Shown here in pieces: positions 34,543-45,842 of a DNA stretch of 64,000 bases. Each line of letters opens with the position of its first letter. The stretch's first letter is position 1. This DNA is from Buxus sempervirens (Eukaryota > Streptophyta > Magnoliopsida > Buxales > Buxaceae). The stretch is from NCBI GenBank assembly GCA_947561395.2, contig OX387182.1, positions 33,597,949 to 33,661,948 of the forward strand, in the 5' to 3' direction. The notes below the pieces were generated by a model. The model did no database searches. It worked only from the letters and a program-made list of their open reading frames with translations, and was not told where the DNA came from. The translations under genes and the position numbers were made by a program.

Positions 34543-36905
34543 TGTAACGCCCCGAACCCGGGTCAGTGCAAACCGGCACCCGACCCGAACCCGGTTCGCT
34601 ACTGTAACAACCCGAATTTAGTTCAACAACCAAATCCGAGGTGTTACTGGCCCATATCAATTACAACATCAATAACATACCAGACCAAAGAAATCAAATC
34701 CAATCCATATATTAAACTATCAGAGTTGCGGAAACAAGTATGTGCGGAAGTGTAGATCAAAATCCTCAACTAAGCATAAAGCTTGACCATCAGTCAGTAA
34801 TATCAAAGTCTGGTAAAATGAACTGGTTACTATCTCTCTCTCTTATCTCTCTCATACATCAATCCGTATAAAATGATAATAAACCAATCAAAAATGCTAA
34901 ATCTATAACATCAATCCACCTCAGATGAGATCTGGATAATAATAATCCTCTGGCGAATACTCGGCTATCTCTCCCTGGAAGTCTAAGAGATCCCCCTCTC
35001 GCGTATCAGCTGAAAAAATGGAATAGAAGTAGGGTGAGATACGAATATCTCAGTAGGTAACACATGCATGATTAAACAGTTAATATAAGCAAAGTAACAT
35101 TTCATGCACGATTAAGCAACATCGATAAATCAGGCTTGCATAATCATTTATACCATTCATGAACACAAAACAGTTTGATAAACAGTTCTAGAAATGATTT
35201 TCAGCAAGTTTTAATATAAGAATTCAATAGCCAAATCAGTAGCATAATCCACACATTGCCAGGATGTACTAAGCAGTCACATCCAACCAATATCCCAATC
35301 ACATGCATCCCGCACGTGCACAATAATAATAATCATATCAAGTGTTGTGTTTTCAGTGTCATTGTAGAACTCACAAAGTTAGATAAACCTTTTGAGATGA
35401 TTCTCAACCAATTGCTATACCACCGTGCGACTTAGGAGCGATGCTACTAATGATACTCAAGCCCCATGCAGCGCAGCTTAGACAAGAGCCGTAGTCACCG
35501 ACTTATTGCACACGTACCCATCAGAGTTGGCATGTACCACTAGCATGCAGCACCAGAATCAATACATGGAGATGGTCGCTTATCCACATGTACAGGGAAT
35601 CACCAGCGGCTCACCGGGGTGTCCCTCCAGACATAGGACCTTCCCAGACAAACTAACTTGCAAAGGAAGCGCGTCGCATATAGGAGTAACTCAACCCAAA
35701 TGACATATCCCTCAGCTATCTAGCTACGACTATGGATCCATAACCAGCTATGCCCACTAGACTCCAAAATTCCCTAAAGTATCATAATTCTATAAGGGTT
35801 GGTGCCTAGCGGCATATAATGGTTATATCTGTACATTTACTTCATTATTCAGTCATTCGGATTCTGAATTCTCTTTATAATGTCTTATGATTTATAATGC
35901 CATTTAGAAGTGTTTAGATAATCAATTGGTAGTTAGGCTTTTCCAAAATCACATTTCTCATTTTCCTTCAAAACTTGGCAACTAATGTCCTAAATAACTC
36001 CCTAATTTGTTTTTCTGTAAAACAGGGAATTAGATAGTTTATTTTGGTCTTAAAAGACCTTAGTTAATCATTAAAATTGTCTAAAAATAGTTTAGAGTTG
36101 AATTAGGTTCGAAAATATGAAAAATTGGAATTCCTGCTTAGAACGCCTGGGATCGCTCAGGATCGCTCCGGGCGGTCTTCAGTCGGCGGTAGTGCAAATT
36201 CAAGCGCCCACGGTCCGTCGTCCCGCGGTCCACGGCGTCCTCAAATTTATAACCAGCGCCTAGGATCGCCGATGAGCGCCTAGAACAGTCGAGGTCGGCG
36301 GTCTCACCAAATCGAGCAGAAACAGTTCTAAATCGTGATTTTTCTCGTCTAAACTCATTCTAATGTATTTCTATCATGCTTAGCTAACTAAATACAACAT
36401 TACATATCATAGAAACATGCATTTGCGATTAAACAAGGGTAAATCCAATTTTAAACCAAAACGATGTCACCTACCTCTATACGCTGATTTCTCCTTATCT
36501 ATTCTGCACAATGGCGAACCTCTATCACTGAGAACTCTCTGGACGATGAACGCACGCCCAGCCCTTCCTTCTTCTTCTTCTTCTTCTTCTCTTGGTCGTT
36601 CGAACAGTTCGTCGCTTGCGGCTTCAATACGAGCGAGAATACACGTATAAGAATTAGGTTAATTCTTTATACCTATATATACCCCCTGATCCTATGCATC
36701 TCCCATGCAACTCTTCTATACACCTTGCCCAATTAGAATACATACCTCGATATCTCACGATCGGACGGTCAGATCTGCGTCTAATTATGGATCTCCGCTA
36801 AGTTGATCACCCCCTACAATATTAAAATGTTTCTATCAATCATAACTCTCAGTAATATTATTTGCTAATTTAATTTCTTATTTAAGGAAAATTCGGGGTT
36901 TTACA
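34543..36905 (-). repeat. 5' LTR of the Gypsy element
   Basis: 2363 bases; on the plus strand TGTAACGCC to GGGTTTTACA. It contains the conserved block GAGATACGAATATCTCAG (35036-35053), a GC-rich cassette (36140-36305) and a (CTT)n run (36560-36590). It ends in, or next to, a related LTR piece. Confidence 0.85.
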
Positions 36906-37418
36906 CGTAAATACAAACACAGACGATAAAACGGTGTCACCTACCTCTGTTCACGTGGTTTCTCTTTCTCCTCTTGAACAACAACGAACTCTAACACCAA
37001 GCAACGTTCAGAAGGCCAAACTCAACGTTCTCTCTCTCCCTTTTTCTTCTTCTCCTTCTTCCAATCGCCAGCGGTCGCTCATGGTCGCAGTTTGTATTTC
37101 GGCTGCTGAATACAAAGGATACGTCGATAGGTATTCCATGCGTATAAAATTAGGGTATTAAACAAGTACTTATACCCCCTGATCCCATGTAACCCACTCA
37201 CTAACGTTCTATGCACACTGCCCAATCAAAACACAACAACTTAAAATATGAATCATACCTTGATAACTCATGATCGGACGGTCGGATCTGCGTCCAACAC
37301 TTGATCTCCACTAATATCACGCTCACCTACATAAATAAATTATTTCCATAAATTATAATTCCCAAAGATATTATTTATTAATTTATTATATTATTTAAAG
37401 AAAATTCGAGGTCTTACA
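36906..37418 (-). mobile_element. Gypsy LTR fragment, related copy
   Basis: About 513 bases that repeat the outer part of the LTR just before it (GATAAAACGGTGTCACCTAC against ACGATGTCACCTAC at 36460) and end GAGGTCTTACA. It looks like the older LTR into which the younger Gypsy element was inserted. AGACC follows it. Confidence 0.65.
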
Positions 37419-37703
37419 AGACCGAACAAAATTTTATGCTGGATTAGGAAAGGGTGAGATAGTTGACTCAAACCAGGGAGACCCAAGGGACCTGTCAAAC
37501 CAACGGGGCGGGCCGGGATGTCTTCGGACTTCCCCGGACGTAACCAAGAACTTACCCGAATCTCTAAATAAGCCGCAGACCAGTAACATTAGACCCAGTT
37601 AGACTCCTTGTGTCTGCTTGCACCTCTCAGGCAGTGGCGACTCCGATAGTCTCGAGGCACGCATCTTGCATTCGCCTCGTCGTGCGAAAATTATGTGCAC
37701 ACA
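37419..37703 (+). mobile_element. Tat/Ogre-type LTR 3' end fragment
   Basis: Contains the shared terminal block (CAAACCAACGGGGCGGGC, GACTTCCCCGGACGTAACC, CTCAGGCAGTGGCGACTCCG) and ends ATGTGCACACA. The rest of the LTR is not on the far side of the Gypsy element in matching orientation. Confidence 0.75.
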
Positions 37704-38266
37704 TTAGTAATTAAGGTTTAACATTTACAATTTTCCACAAGCTCATAAACTACTCTACAACTAAAAAATTACTACCCCTTTTAAAAACTAGCTCAAAGCT
37801 TGTCGTCCTCACCAAGAGTACCTGAAAATGGGGAAAACTAGAGTGAGAATAAATCTCAACAAGTAGCAATGTGCATGAGGTAAAACAGTCCATAATTTTT
37901 ACAAAATAAGTCATGAGGTATACGATTAAACAAAATCACGATATAATATTCTAAGCAATCATTGAACCAAACCAAACATGTGTGACATGATAGGACTCAT
38001 GAACTGAAACCACTTAATAAGATATTCCTGCCCCCATTGTCGCCACCTCACGACTTACATGATAATTGAGCCGAAAATACAGATCATCCATTCCTCCATC
38101 AACCATCAATGCGGATCACCCCCGAGATACACGGATAGAATACCGCGTACAATCCAATCAACTGCAAATAAGTAACTAGGGGAATACCAATCTGATCATA
38201 GATATATGGATCCTCGACACACACGGCTAATACCAGTGCATGTGCAAGTCACAAGTGAACTACAAG
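37704..38266 (-). mobile_element. Old Gypsy LTR, first visible piece
   Basis: Minus-oriented LTR sequence with the conserved block GTGAGAATAAATCTCAACAAG (37852-37872). It continues at 40605-40889, 48358-49873 and 52253-52462, between four Tat-type LTR insertions. No outer ends are seen. Confidence 0.6.
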
Positions 38267-40604
38267 TGTGAGACACGGGAAAAAATCACCCGAAGATGAT
38301 CATCCCCTCCGTCAGCACACGGGCTCAACGCAAATTGGGAGAGTCGCCACCATTCAGAATTTTGGGGTGTGAATGGACACCAAAAAGTTCAAAAATATGC
38401 AAAAATAGCTAAAAGGCAAATTCTAGGGTAAAAATAACCCTACTTGAAAATCAAATCCAGAGATGGGTAAGGGGATTAGATTATAAACGGGGGAAGGTGT
38501 TAGGCACCCCCATTCACCCACACAAGGTGGTTGCCAAGTGTTTGTTCATGCAAAAAAGATAAGAAAGCTTGCTAAAAATCATTAAAAACATTGGAAAAGA
38601 ATTAAGCCAATGTGTGATGTTTTCACAAGGGGAATCCACAGGGATTCTAGATCCTCTTTTATGTCAATATCACTTCTGGAATATCACAAAAAGATGGAAG
38701 TCAAAGCACAAGTTGCACAAAACCAAGTTGAGGCAAATCCAGGAAATTTGGTAAAAAGCAATGCCATTTGTCTTGAAATCATTCAAATCCAATTTTAAAT
38801 TGAACCAAACCAAATCCATTTGAAAGATTATGGTAAATAATAGTCTCGTGCAAAATTTCAATTAATTCCGGTTGAAATCCTAAGAGTTATGGCTCATTTA
38901 AAGTTGCTGCCGGAGAAAATCAAAAGTAGCAAGTAGGCAACTTTGGAAAATCACCTAGAAAAATCTACTCCATAGAAATCCGTGAAATTTGGTGTCAATG
39001 AAGTCTGTATGGCCATCATTCAAAAGAAACTAGCCACATACAAAAACTCATTCGGATGTGCCTTGGGTGACTTCCCGAACAGGCCCCAAGGATCACAGAT
39101 TGACCCAGAAAAGTGCTGTTGAGCAGTTCTGAGTAAATCTGCTCTCCACGACACAATTTAAATCAAAAAATTATGAAATCAATTGGATTTAAAAATAGAC
39201 TTATAAAGGAGTGCCCAGAAACAAAAATCACTCGAATCGGACTTAAAACGAACACATGGCGCTCCATCGAAGTGACAAGTTCTGTATTTGAACCTGAACT
39301 GTCCAATCAACTTCGACAGAGAGGTGTTAAAAATCCGCTTGATAGAAATTAATGAAATTTGGTGGACAGAAACTAGACAGCCTCACCTTTCCCATGGTGC
39401 TGGAATCACTCCAAAATTCATCCGGACGATGAAGTTATGAGTGTCTGAAGTCGGGGTACAGTTGCTGTCAAGTTAAGCCCTTTTTGGAGAAAAACAATGC
39501 AAAACTGTGACAAAGTGTGTGTAATTCGTGCAAGATGAATACAAAACCTTTAAAAACCTTTTAAAAACATTCCAGAATTGATTGAGGCCATTTATTTGAG
39601 ATTTATCACAATGAAAGTAATAAATCCCCAAATGTGAGCCTATCCCACCAAAATAGTGCTATGTATGTGCAAGTGTGAAAAACCATACAAGATCAATACA
39701 ACAACATAGCATGCATACATATTCATCAAAATAAGGTTCTAAAACAACCTAGGGTTCCGTTCCATTATCATTTCCCTTTGATCTCTCTCCCCGTTAAACA
39801 CGGTTCTTCAAGATAATCATGGGGTACTTTGAATATGAAACGGTTTTCAATCATTCAAAAGGCTTATGCTACATAGGTTCTAGCACTAGGGTCAATCCCC
39901 AGTCTCGTTTCTCCTAGATCCCGCCTTCACGTTTTACGGCTAGGGGGAGTCTTGAGATACTTTGAGCCAGGGAAGGGTTTTCACACACAGATCAATGCCT
40001 TATTCTACAGAAAGGTAGAAGAAGAGATCTAGATCTAAAAATGTAAAGACAAAAATTAAAAAGAGGTTTGAGGCTTACCTGGGTTCTGGAAGCACTTCCG
40101 CAGTGGTTTCCCTCTTCTCTTGGAGCTCTTCTTAGCGAGAATTCAAGGCAAGAGTTAATGGCCTTTTGCTTAAGGAGGAGCCTCCTATTTATAGGCAAAG
40201 GCTAGGGTTAGGATTGGTGAGAATGGTAGACACAACATAATGTCTATAGCCCACCAACCTTAACCCTAAGGCTATTTCCGAGATTTCCTTTCATTTAATG
40301 AAGGATATGATGGTAAAAAGTGATTTCTCTCGGAAGACCCTAATTTTGAGCAAAACTAATGTATCCGGCATGTCAGGCCGGATACACAAGTGTCTTAATG
40401 TATCCGGTCTATGCTGCCGGATACACTGAGGTCTGCTTGTATCCGGCCTGTTCCATTGGATACGAAGAAAAACACTTGTATCCGGCCTGAGTTGCCGGAT
40501 ACAAGGAAAAAACTCATTTTCCCAAATTATGTGCTGGCCTTCAAGGAGATAAGGATTTTTTATGATTATTGATCATTTTGACAGTGCAATTTGGGGTGTT
40601 TACA
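38267..40604 (-). mobile_element. Solo LTR, Tat/Ogre-type (second family)
   Basis: 2338 bases, plus strand TGTGAGACAC to GGTGTTTACA, with a perfect target duplication ACAAG (38262-38266 and 40605-40609). It holds GAGTCGCCACC and GGGGGAAGGTGTTAGGCACC near its 3' end, as in Tat/Ogre LTRs, but the rest differs from the other copies here. A minus-strand TATA (CTATAAATAGG, 40187-40197), a donor-like CAG|GTAAGC (near 40077) and four GTATCCGG palindromes (40360-40505) are present. Confidence 0.87.
40360..40505 (-). repeat. GTATCCGG palindrome cluster
   Basis: Four inverted repeats with arms GTATCCGGC/GCCGGATAC and differing loops, upstream of the minus-strand TATA box. One is identical over 21 bases to a palindrome at 43683-43709 in another LTR family. 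Confidence 0.9.
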
Positions 40605-40889
40605 ACAAGCACAGCCAAAATATAGCTCTCATGTGCGAGTCACAAGTAACCTAAAACATGAACACTATAAAGCTCGTGTAAGCTGATGTCTCATTAAAAC
40701 ACACGGTGGTAACCCAAATAAACCAATACCAAACAAACTCGGCTAAGACCAGGTCGAGGTAACACGACGGTCTAGATTACTGCCCTCATCAAAAAACACA
40801 ACGGAATGCATACTGTGGAAAAACTAACAAGTATAACTTACCAGACAACTTCATTTCACTTCCTAGCTAAGCTATGGATCCATACTAAG
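40605..40889 (-). mobile_element. Old Gypsy LTR, second piece
   Basis: Continues 37704-38266. Contains GTGCGAGTCACAAGT repeats and CTATGGATCCAT, a word also found at equivalent positions of the LTRs at 76-3062 and 34543. Ends with CTAAG, the left target duplication of the next LTR. Confidence 0.65.
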
Positions 40890-41014
40890 TGTTAGCACCT
40901 CATTTTTGTACCCTGAAAAATGAAAGAATAAAACCCTAATTAAAAAATTCAAACCTGAAGGGGTCAAAATTTTGACTTTCTGATTGGGTGCAAATTGACC
41001 ACCAAACTTCATAC

Positions 41015-41600
41015 CATTAGATAGAGGATTCCGATACAATTCTAATGACACTGAGTTTGTTCAAATCGAAGTCCGGATGAAGAAGTTATGGGCTGGTCAA
41101 ACCTGGAAATAGCAAAAATCGGCTTTCTGCTAAACCCCAGATCAACTGTCCAAATTAGCTCCAACAGAAAGAGCACTTCGACACGATTCTAACGCAACCA
41201 AGTTTGCAAAAATCGGGGTCCCGGATAAAAAGTTATGAGCAGAACCAACTCCCGGGGAGCAGTTTTGCCTTTCTGCTAAAATCTAAATCAACTGCTCAAT
41301 TTTATCCCAACGGACAGAGATTTCCGACACAATTCCAATGCAACTGAGTTTGCCAGAATCGATGCCCAGATTAGGTAGATATGAGAAAATTAAGATTCCA
41401 GACGCGACTTCGACCTTCTGCTAAAACCCTGGATTTGCTGCCAAACTTTAGCTCAATGGGTAGAGGATCTCAACCTGATTCCAACGCCACTAAGTTTACT
41501 AAAACCGGATATCAAATGGAAAAGTTATGAGCAGTCAAAATCTTGGGAAAACTGCCCACGTGGCAAAGAATAAAGAAAGGACAAAAAAATAAAATCTAAG
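41015..41600 (+). repeat. Tandem repeat, units of 146-147 bases (four copies)
   Basis: Starts at 41015, 41162, 41308 and 41454. More diverged than the array at 16074 but with the same core: GACACGATTCTAACGCAAC, then an AGTTTGC word. Confidence 0.8.
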
Positions 41601-43631
41601 AATAAAATATTAATATAATCTAAAATATCTAATAAAAAATCAAAAACACATGTGTAGAATGCGTTTAGGCGAATAAAAGTTCTAAAGAATAAAATAATAT
41701 TATACTTAAATATCCAACTATTTAAATTAAATAAAAAATAAATTGAAAATGAAAAATCACATGTGAGAATTCGGCCAAGGCAACACCTGTCAAGGCGGAT
41801 AAGATTGAATTTAATTCGATCTTATCCACTTGTATCTGACATATATAGTCAAATACAAGTAAAACATGGTGTATCCGACATATATGGTCGGATACACATG
41901 TAAATATGTGTATCCGACCAATATTGTCAGATACAAAATATCTCACCTATAAAAAGGGGGCAGCAGCCCCATTCTGATGGTTGGCTGGCCCCCCTCTCCC
42001 TTCTCCCCCTTTGCCTTTGACGACCCCTCCTCTCCTCTTCCCACTTCATTCCAAGATTAACAAACCTCTCCATAACCCCTTTTTCCTCTTTTGATCCAAC
42101 CAAAGCCCCTTTAAAGCCTTCTCTCATTCCTTCTTGGCTAATCTAAGGTCTTAATAAAGGCTAGAAGGAGTTTGGTGCATGAAGAAAAGGTGCCTTTACT
42201 GTTGGTGGTGCCTCCAAGGGGTTCAACACCCTTCAAGTGTAACCCTAAACCACAAGGTGAACTCCTTTGTGTCTTTTATTCAAAATATGTGAGAATGAAT
42301 GGAATATGAGTAGTTTGGTATTTCTTATACTCTGTACATACTGTTTTTCTTTATTATGACATATTTGCTCACTTTCTCTTCAATTTTTTCTCATTTCTAA
42401 GCACAAACAACCTCCCTTGGAAAGGGGAAAGCTTTGTGGGGCTCCAAGGGAGGACAAGAGGTCCTTTTATTTGGTTTTAAGTGTTCCAAAGTCTTTTTTT
42501 TTTTTTTTTTTGCTGCTGTTTTCTTCCCTTTTGCTGCTGTCTTCACTTTGTTTAAATGGGAGCTTGTTCACCTCTATACATATTCCGATGTTCCCCTCCA
42601 TACTGTGCGCGCGTGGGAAACGCGGCACGGGGTAATTCGGAGTCGCCACCGCCTGATGGGGTGCAGGCGGACACCTGGGTGCCTAATCTTGTCTTAATTA
42701 GGGCTTTTGGTTTGCGGCTTGAGATTCTAAGTTTGGTTCTCGGTTGCGGTCTGGGGAAGTCCGTAGACACCCCAGACCACCCCGTCGGATGACGGGTCCC
42801 GTGGGTTCCCTGGTCTGAGTCAACCTTATTTTGGTTTCTCACCCGATTCTTAATCCGGCATGCCATTAGGTTAAGTCTTGTCGGGACCACCTGAGTGGTG
42901 TGGATCCCTTTAGTTGATTTTATCTTTGCTTAACTTAAATTGTCTGAGTCTGATTGGGTGGGCCCCGTTGGAAGGCCCACGGTGTCCTTGGTGGGTTTGG
43001 GTAAGCCCATGTGCCCATGTGGGCCTCTGTCCAAGCCTAGGAGGCCCTGTGGGCTTTGGTTAAGTGTGTTGGTTTTATTTAGTTTGTTCAAGTTGGATAC
43101 TTAAGTGATTTCCATGCAAGAAGCAGGCCGGCATTGATTTGCCGGCCCCTGGGTGGGCCCCCATGTTGGTTGCCAAAATGTCTTTAATTTATTTTATTTA
43201 AATTCACCCAGGTGGGTTGGATGTTGGGCTTGGGGCCCGTAGTCCAAATTTGGGCTCAAAAAGCCAAGTTCCTTGGGGCTTAGGGTTTGCACCCTTCCTT
43301 GGTTATGTTAATGGGCTTTGGCGGGCCCGACAGGCCCTAGCCTATGGTCTCGGCCAAACCATGCAATTCATATGTCCATTACACATTACAGGGCACGGGT
43401 GGGCCGCATTGGGTTTGGCCCGCCCGGTTCAAATGGCTCATTTTACTTAAGTTGTTTAATTAGCATGCTTTGGGGTTCATTAGGCTCGGTGGGCCCCGTT
43501 GGAAGGCCCACTAGTGTATCAAGTTGGACCGGTGGTCCAGGTCCCAAGTTGGGTTTCCGGGTGTTGGTTCAGTGGTTTTGGTTCAAATTGCTCCAAAAAT
43601 TCGGCAAGGATCAAAGTTATACAAAAAGACA

Positions 43632-43709
43632 CATTTCTGGGTGTATCCGGCCTTAGTGGCCGGATACACGTAGGCCGCAGGTGATCCGGCCTGAGTTGCC
43701 GGATCACAC
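43632..43709 (-). repeat. Second palindrome cluster of this LTR
   Basis: GTGTATCCGGCC/GGCCGGATACAC (12-base arms) and GTGATCCGGC/GCCGGATCAC (10-base arms), about 1.5 kb downstream of the TATA box in the LTR's sense. Confidence 0.9.
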
Positions 43710-45487
43710 TGAAGTGGCCTTTTTCAGAGTTCTGCCCTTTGGGATGGTTTCCAGGGGTTCCTAGGAGGTTTCTACTAGCTGTGTGGGCCCTTGAGAGGCC
43801 CACCTTGGCTCGGGTTTGGGGGGAAGCATCCTAGTTGGCCTCCTTTGTGGTTTCCAGCGAAGACAAAGGGAAAAAGGGGGAGGGATGGGGCTGTTGCCAC
43901 CTCGTCTCCTAGCCGTCCACAGCAGCCAAACAGGGACCAATGTGTCCCTGTTTTGGTCTCTTGTTTCCAACAAAACAACAAGCTTAAGGGAGGGCACCTA
44001 TTCAGACTAAACCGGCGAGGCGGAGGCGCCTCATATGTGCATTATCGAAGGATAAAAGCCTGCTGTAGGCGAAGGTACAGCACCAAACCAAGGAAAGGAT
44101 AAGCATGCAACAAGGGTGGATATACATGGGTATTGGGGGTGGGGTTGGGCGACTAAACGGGTGAGCAACTTGACGGAACAGCCGCTGTCCCGGGGGTTTC
44201 ATGCATGCTACAACCAGCATAGGTGCGGAGGGAGGGGATCATGCTCGCATGCATATGCAAATATAACAAATGGTGGGGGGATTAGGGGAACATGCTGGTA
44301 TACATGTACAAATAATTAAAGAACAACAAATAAGCAAACAAATCATGCATCTAGACCAAACAAACCATCAAGCAAATTCTAAATGTATGCATGGAGATAA
44401 CCTGCCGAGGATGGAGGTGCTGCTGCTGCTTCCAGCAGCAGCTCAGGTATGCCACACTCATGGATAAAAACAGCAAATTCACAGAAAAAAAAAAAAAGAA
44501 AGGTGCATTCCCTCCTAATGACAAATAGCAAGCAAGCACATGACCTCCAAAGAGGAGAAGACAATAAAAAACTAGAGCAAAGCTGCGGCCACCAACCCAC
44601 TAAAAAAACATAGAAAAAGATGAGAAGAAAGAAGAACTGGGAAAGGCATGAGGGCTGGTATATGAGTACATTAGATTGTAACTAAGAAGGAACATGCTCC
44701 TTCTGAAAAATACTTAAGATGAGCCCAGGGACAGCAGCCCGAGGACACTAAAAAGGGGGGTAAAAATAGACTCCCATGCTTCCCTAGCAACCCTACGTGG
44801 ACTCCCTACCTAGGGTGGCTTGCATGCAATGAAAAGGATAGTAAGTGCATGGTTAAGCCACTACGGGAATGCTTATGCCAAGAAAGAAGAAAATAGTAGA
44901 ACAAAGACAGTAAAAAAATCTGAAATTAATATATGATGAATACAACCTGATGAGGAACCTTACCTGGAGGTTCTCGGCTCTTCTAGGGAGGTGGAGACAC
45001 TTCCTTGAGGTCGGACAGTTGCTGGAGGCTCCCTCTCTAGCAGCTACAGCAGGTTCTCCTTCTTGTTGGGTTGCAAGTGAAGGAGGAGGAGGAGAAGGAG
45101 AGGCGGTGGAGCAACTCTAGGGTGGTGTGGAGAGGTGGTGGAGGCAAGGGAGGTTGAGAAGAGAGGGATTCGGAGAGGCAAAAGTGGGCCAAGAAGCTGC
45201 AAGGCCGGAAAAATGACCCAACCCTTGGAAAGGGGGCTGCTGCCCCCTTTTATAAAAAACTTAATGTATCCGGACTTGAAGTCCGGATACACTATATATC
45301 ATGTGTATCCGGACTCCAAGTCCGGATACATTAAGTTGCCTTTGTATCCGGACTTGGAGTCCGGATACAAAACATAATAATTGGCAAAATTGATTTCCGC
45401 CGCGAATTTGTCGGAGAATCGGCGCAAATCTTGCCGAGCAAATCTTCGTATCCGGTCTTGGAGTCCGGATATACACAAGGGTATGTG

Positions 45488-45842
45488 CAGTGGCGGAACG
45501 AGGTATTGGCTAGGGGGGGCAAATGCCCCCCCTAACTTTTATTTTTTTATTAAAAAGGTATATATTTTATATATATTTTAATTAAAATATATGTTTTGCC
45601 CCCCCTAAAATTTTTGGTTTGCCCCCTTAACCCATTGAAAATTTTTCTATTTCATGAGAATCATTTCTAAAATTTTTGGTTTGCCCCCCCAATCCATTGA
45701 AAATTTTTATATTTTATGAGAATACCCTCTAAAATTTCTGGTTTGCCCAGCCCCAACTCATTAAAATTTCTATATTTTATGAGAAGTGTTAATTGAAAAT
45801 TTTTTTTGCCCCCCCAGATTTAGAGTCCTGGTTCCGCCACTG
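45488..45842. mobile_element. hAT-type MITE
   Basis: 355 bases with terminal inverted repeats CAGTGGCGGAACGAGG and (reverse complement of the right end) CAGTGGCGGAACCAGG, one mismatch in 16. An exact 8-base target duplication GGTATGTG (45480-45487 and 45843-45850) is the hAT signature. The interior is AT-rich with repeated TTTGGTTTGCCCCCC. No coding sequence, so it is nonautonomous. It sits inside the palindrome cluster of the host LTR and is the youngest layer of this nest. Confidence 0.93.

Larger units (their letters stand above)
31008..36905 (-). mobile_element. Ty3/Gypsy element, Del/Tekay-like, broken
   Basis: Minus-strand element with one LTR (34543-36905), an initiator-Met primer site (34527-34538) and a gag-protease-RT-RNase H frame (31008-34424). 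The integrase part and second LTR are not found in the window, so it is broken. The long LTRs, Met primer and single gag-pol frame suggest the Del/Tekay branch of chromoviruses; without the integrase chromodomain that stays tentative. Confidence 0.85.

Noticed and set aside
45261-45522. Short frames repeating YPDLKSGY or VSGLQVRI
   Set aside because: Produced by the GTATCCGG palindromes read in different frames.
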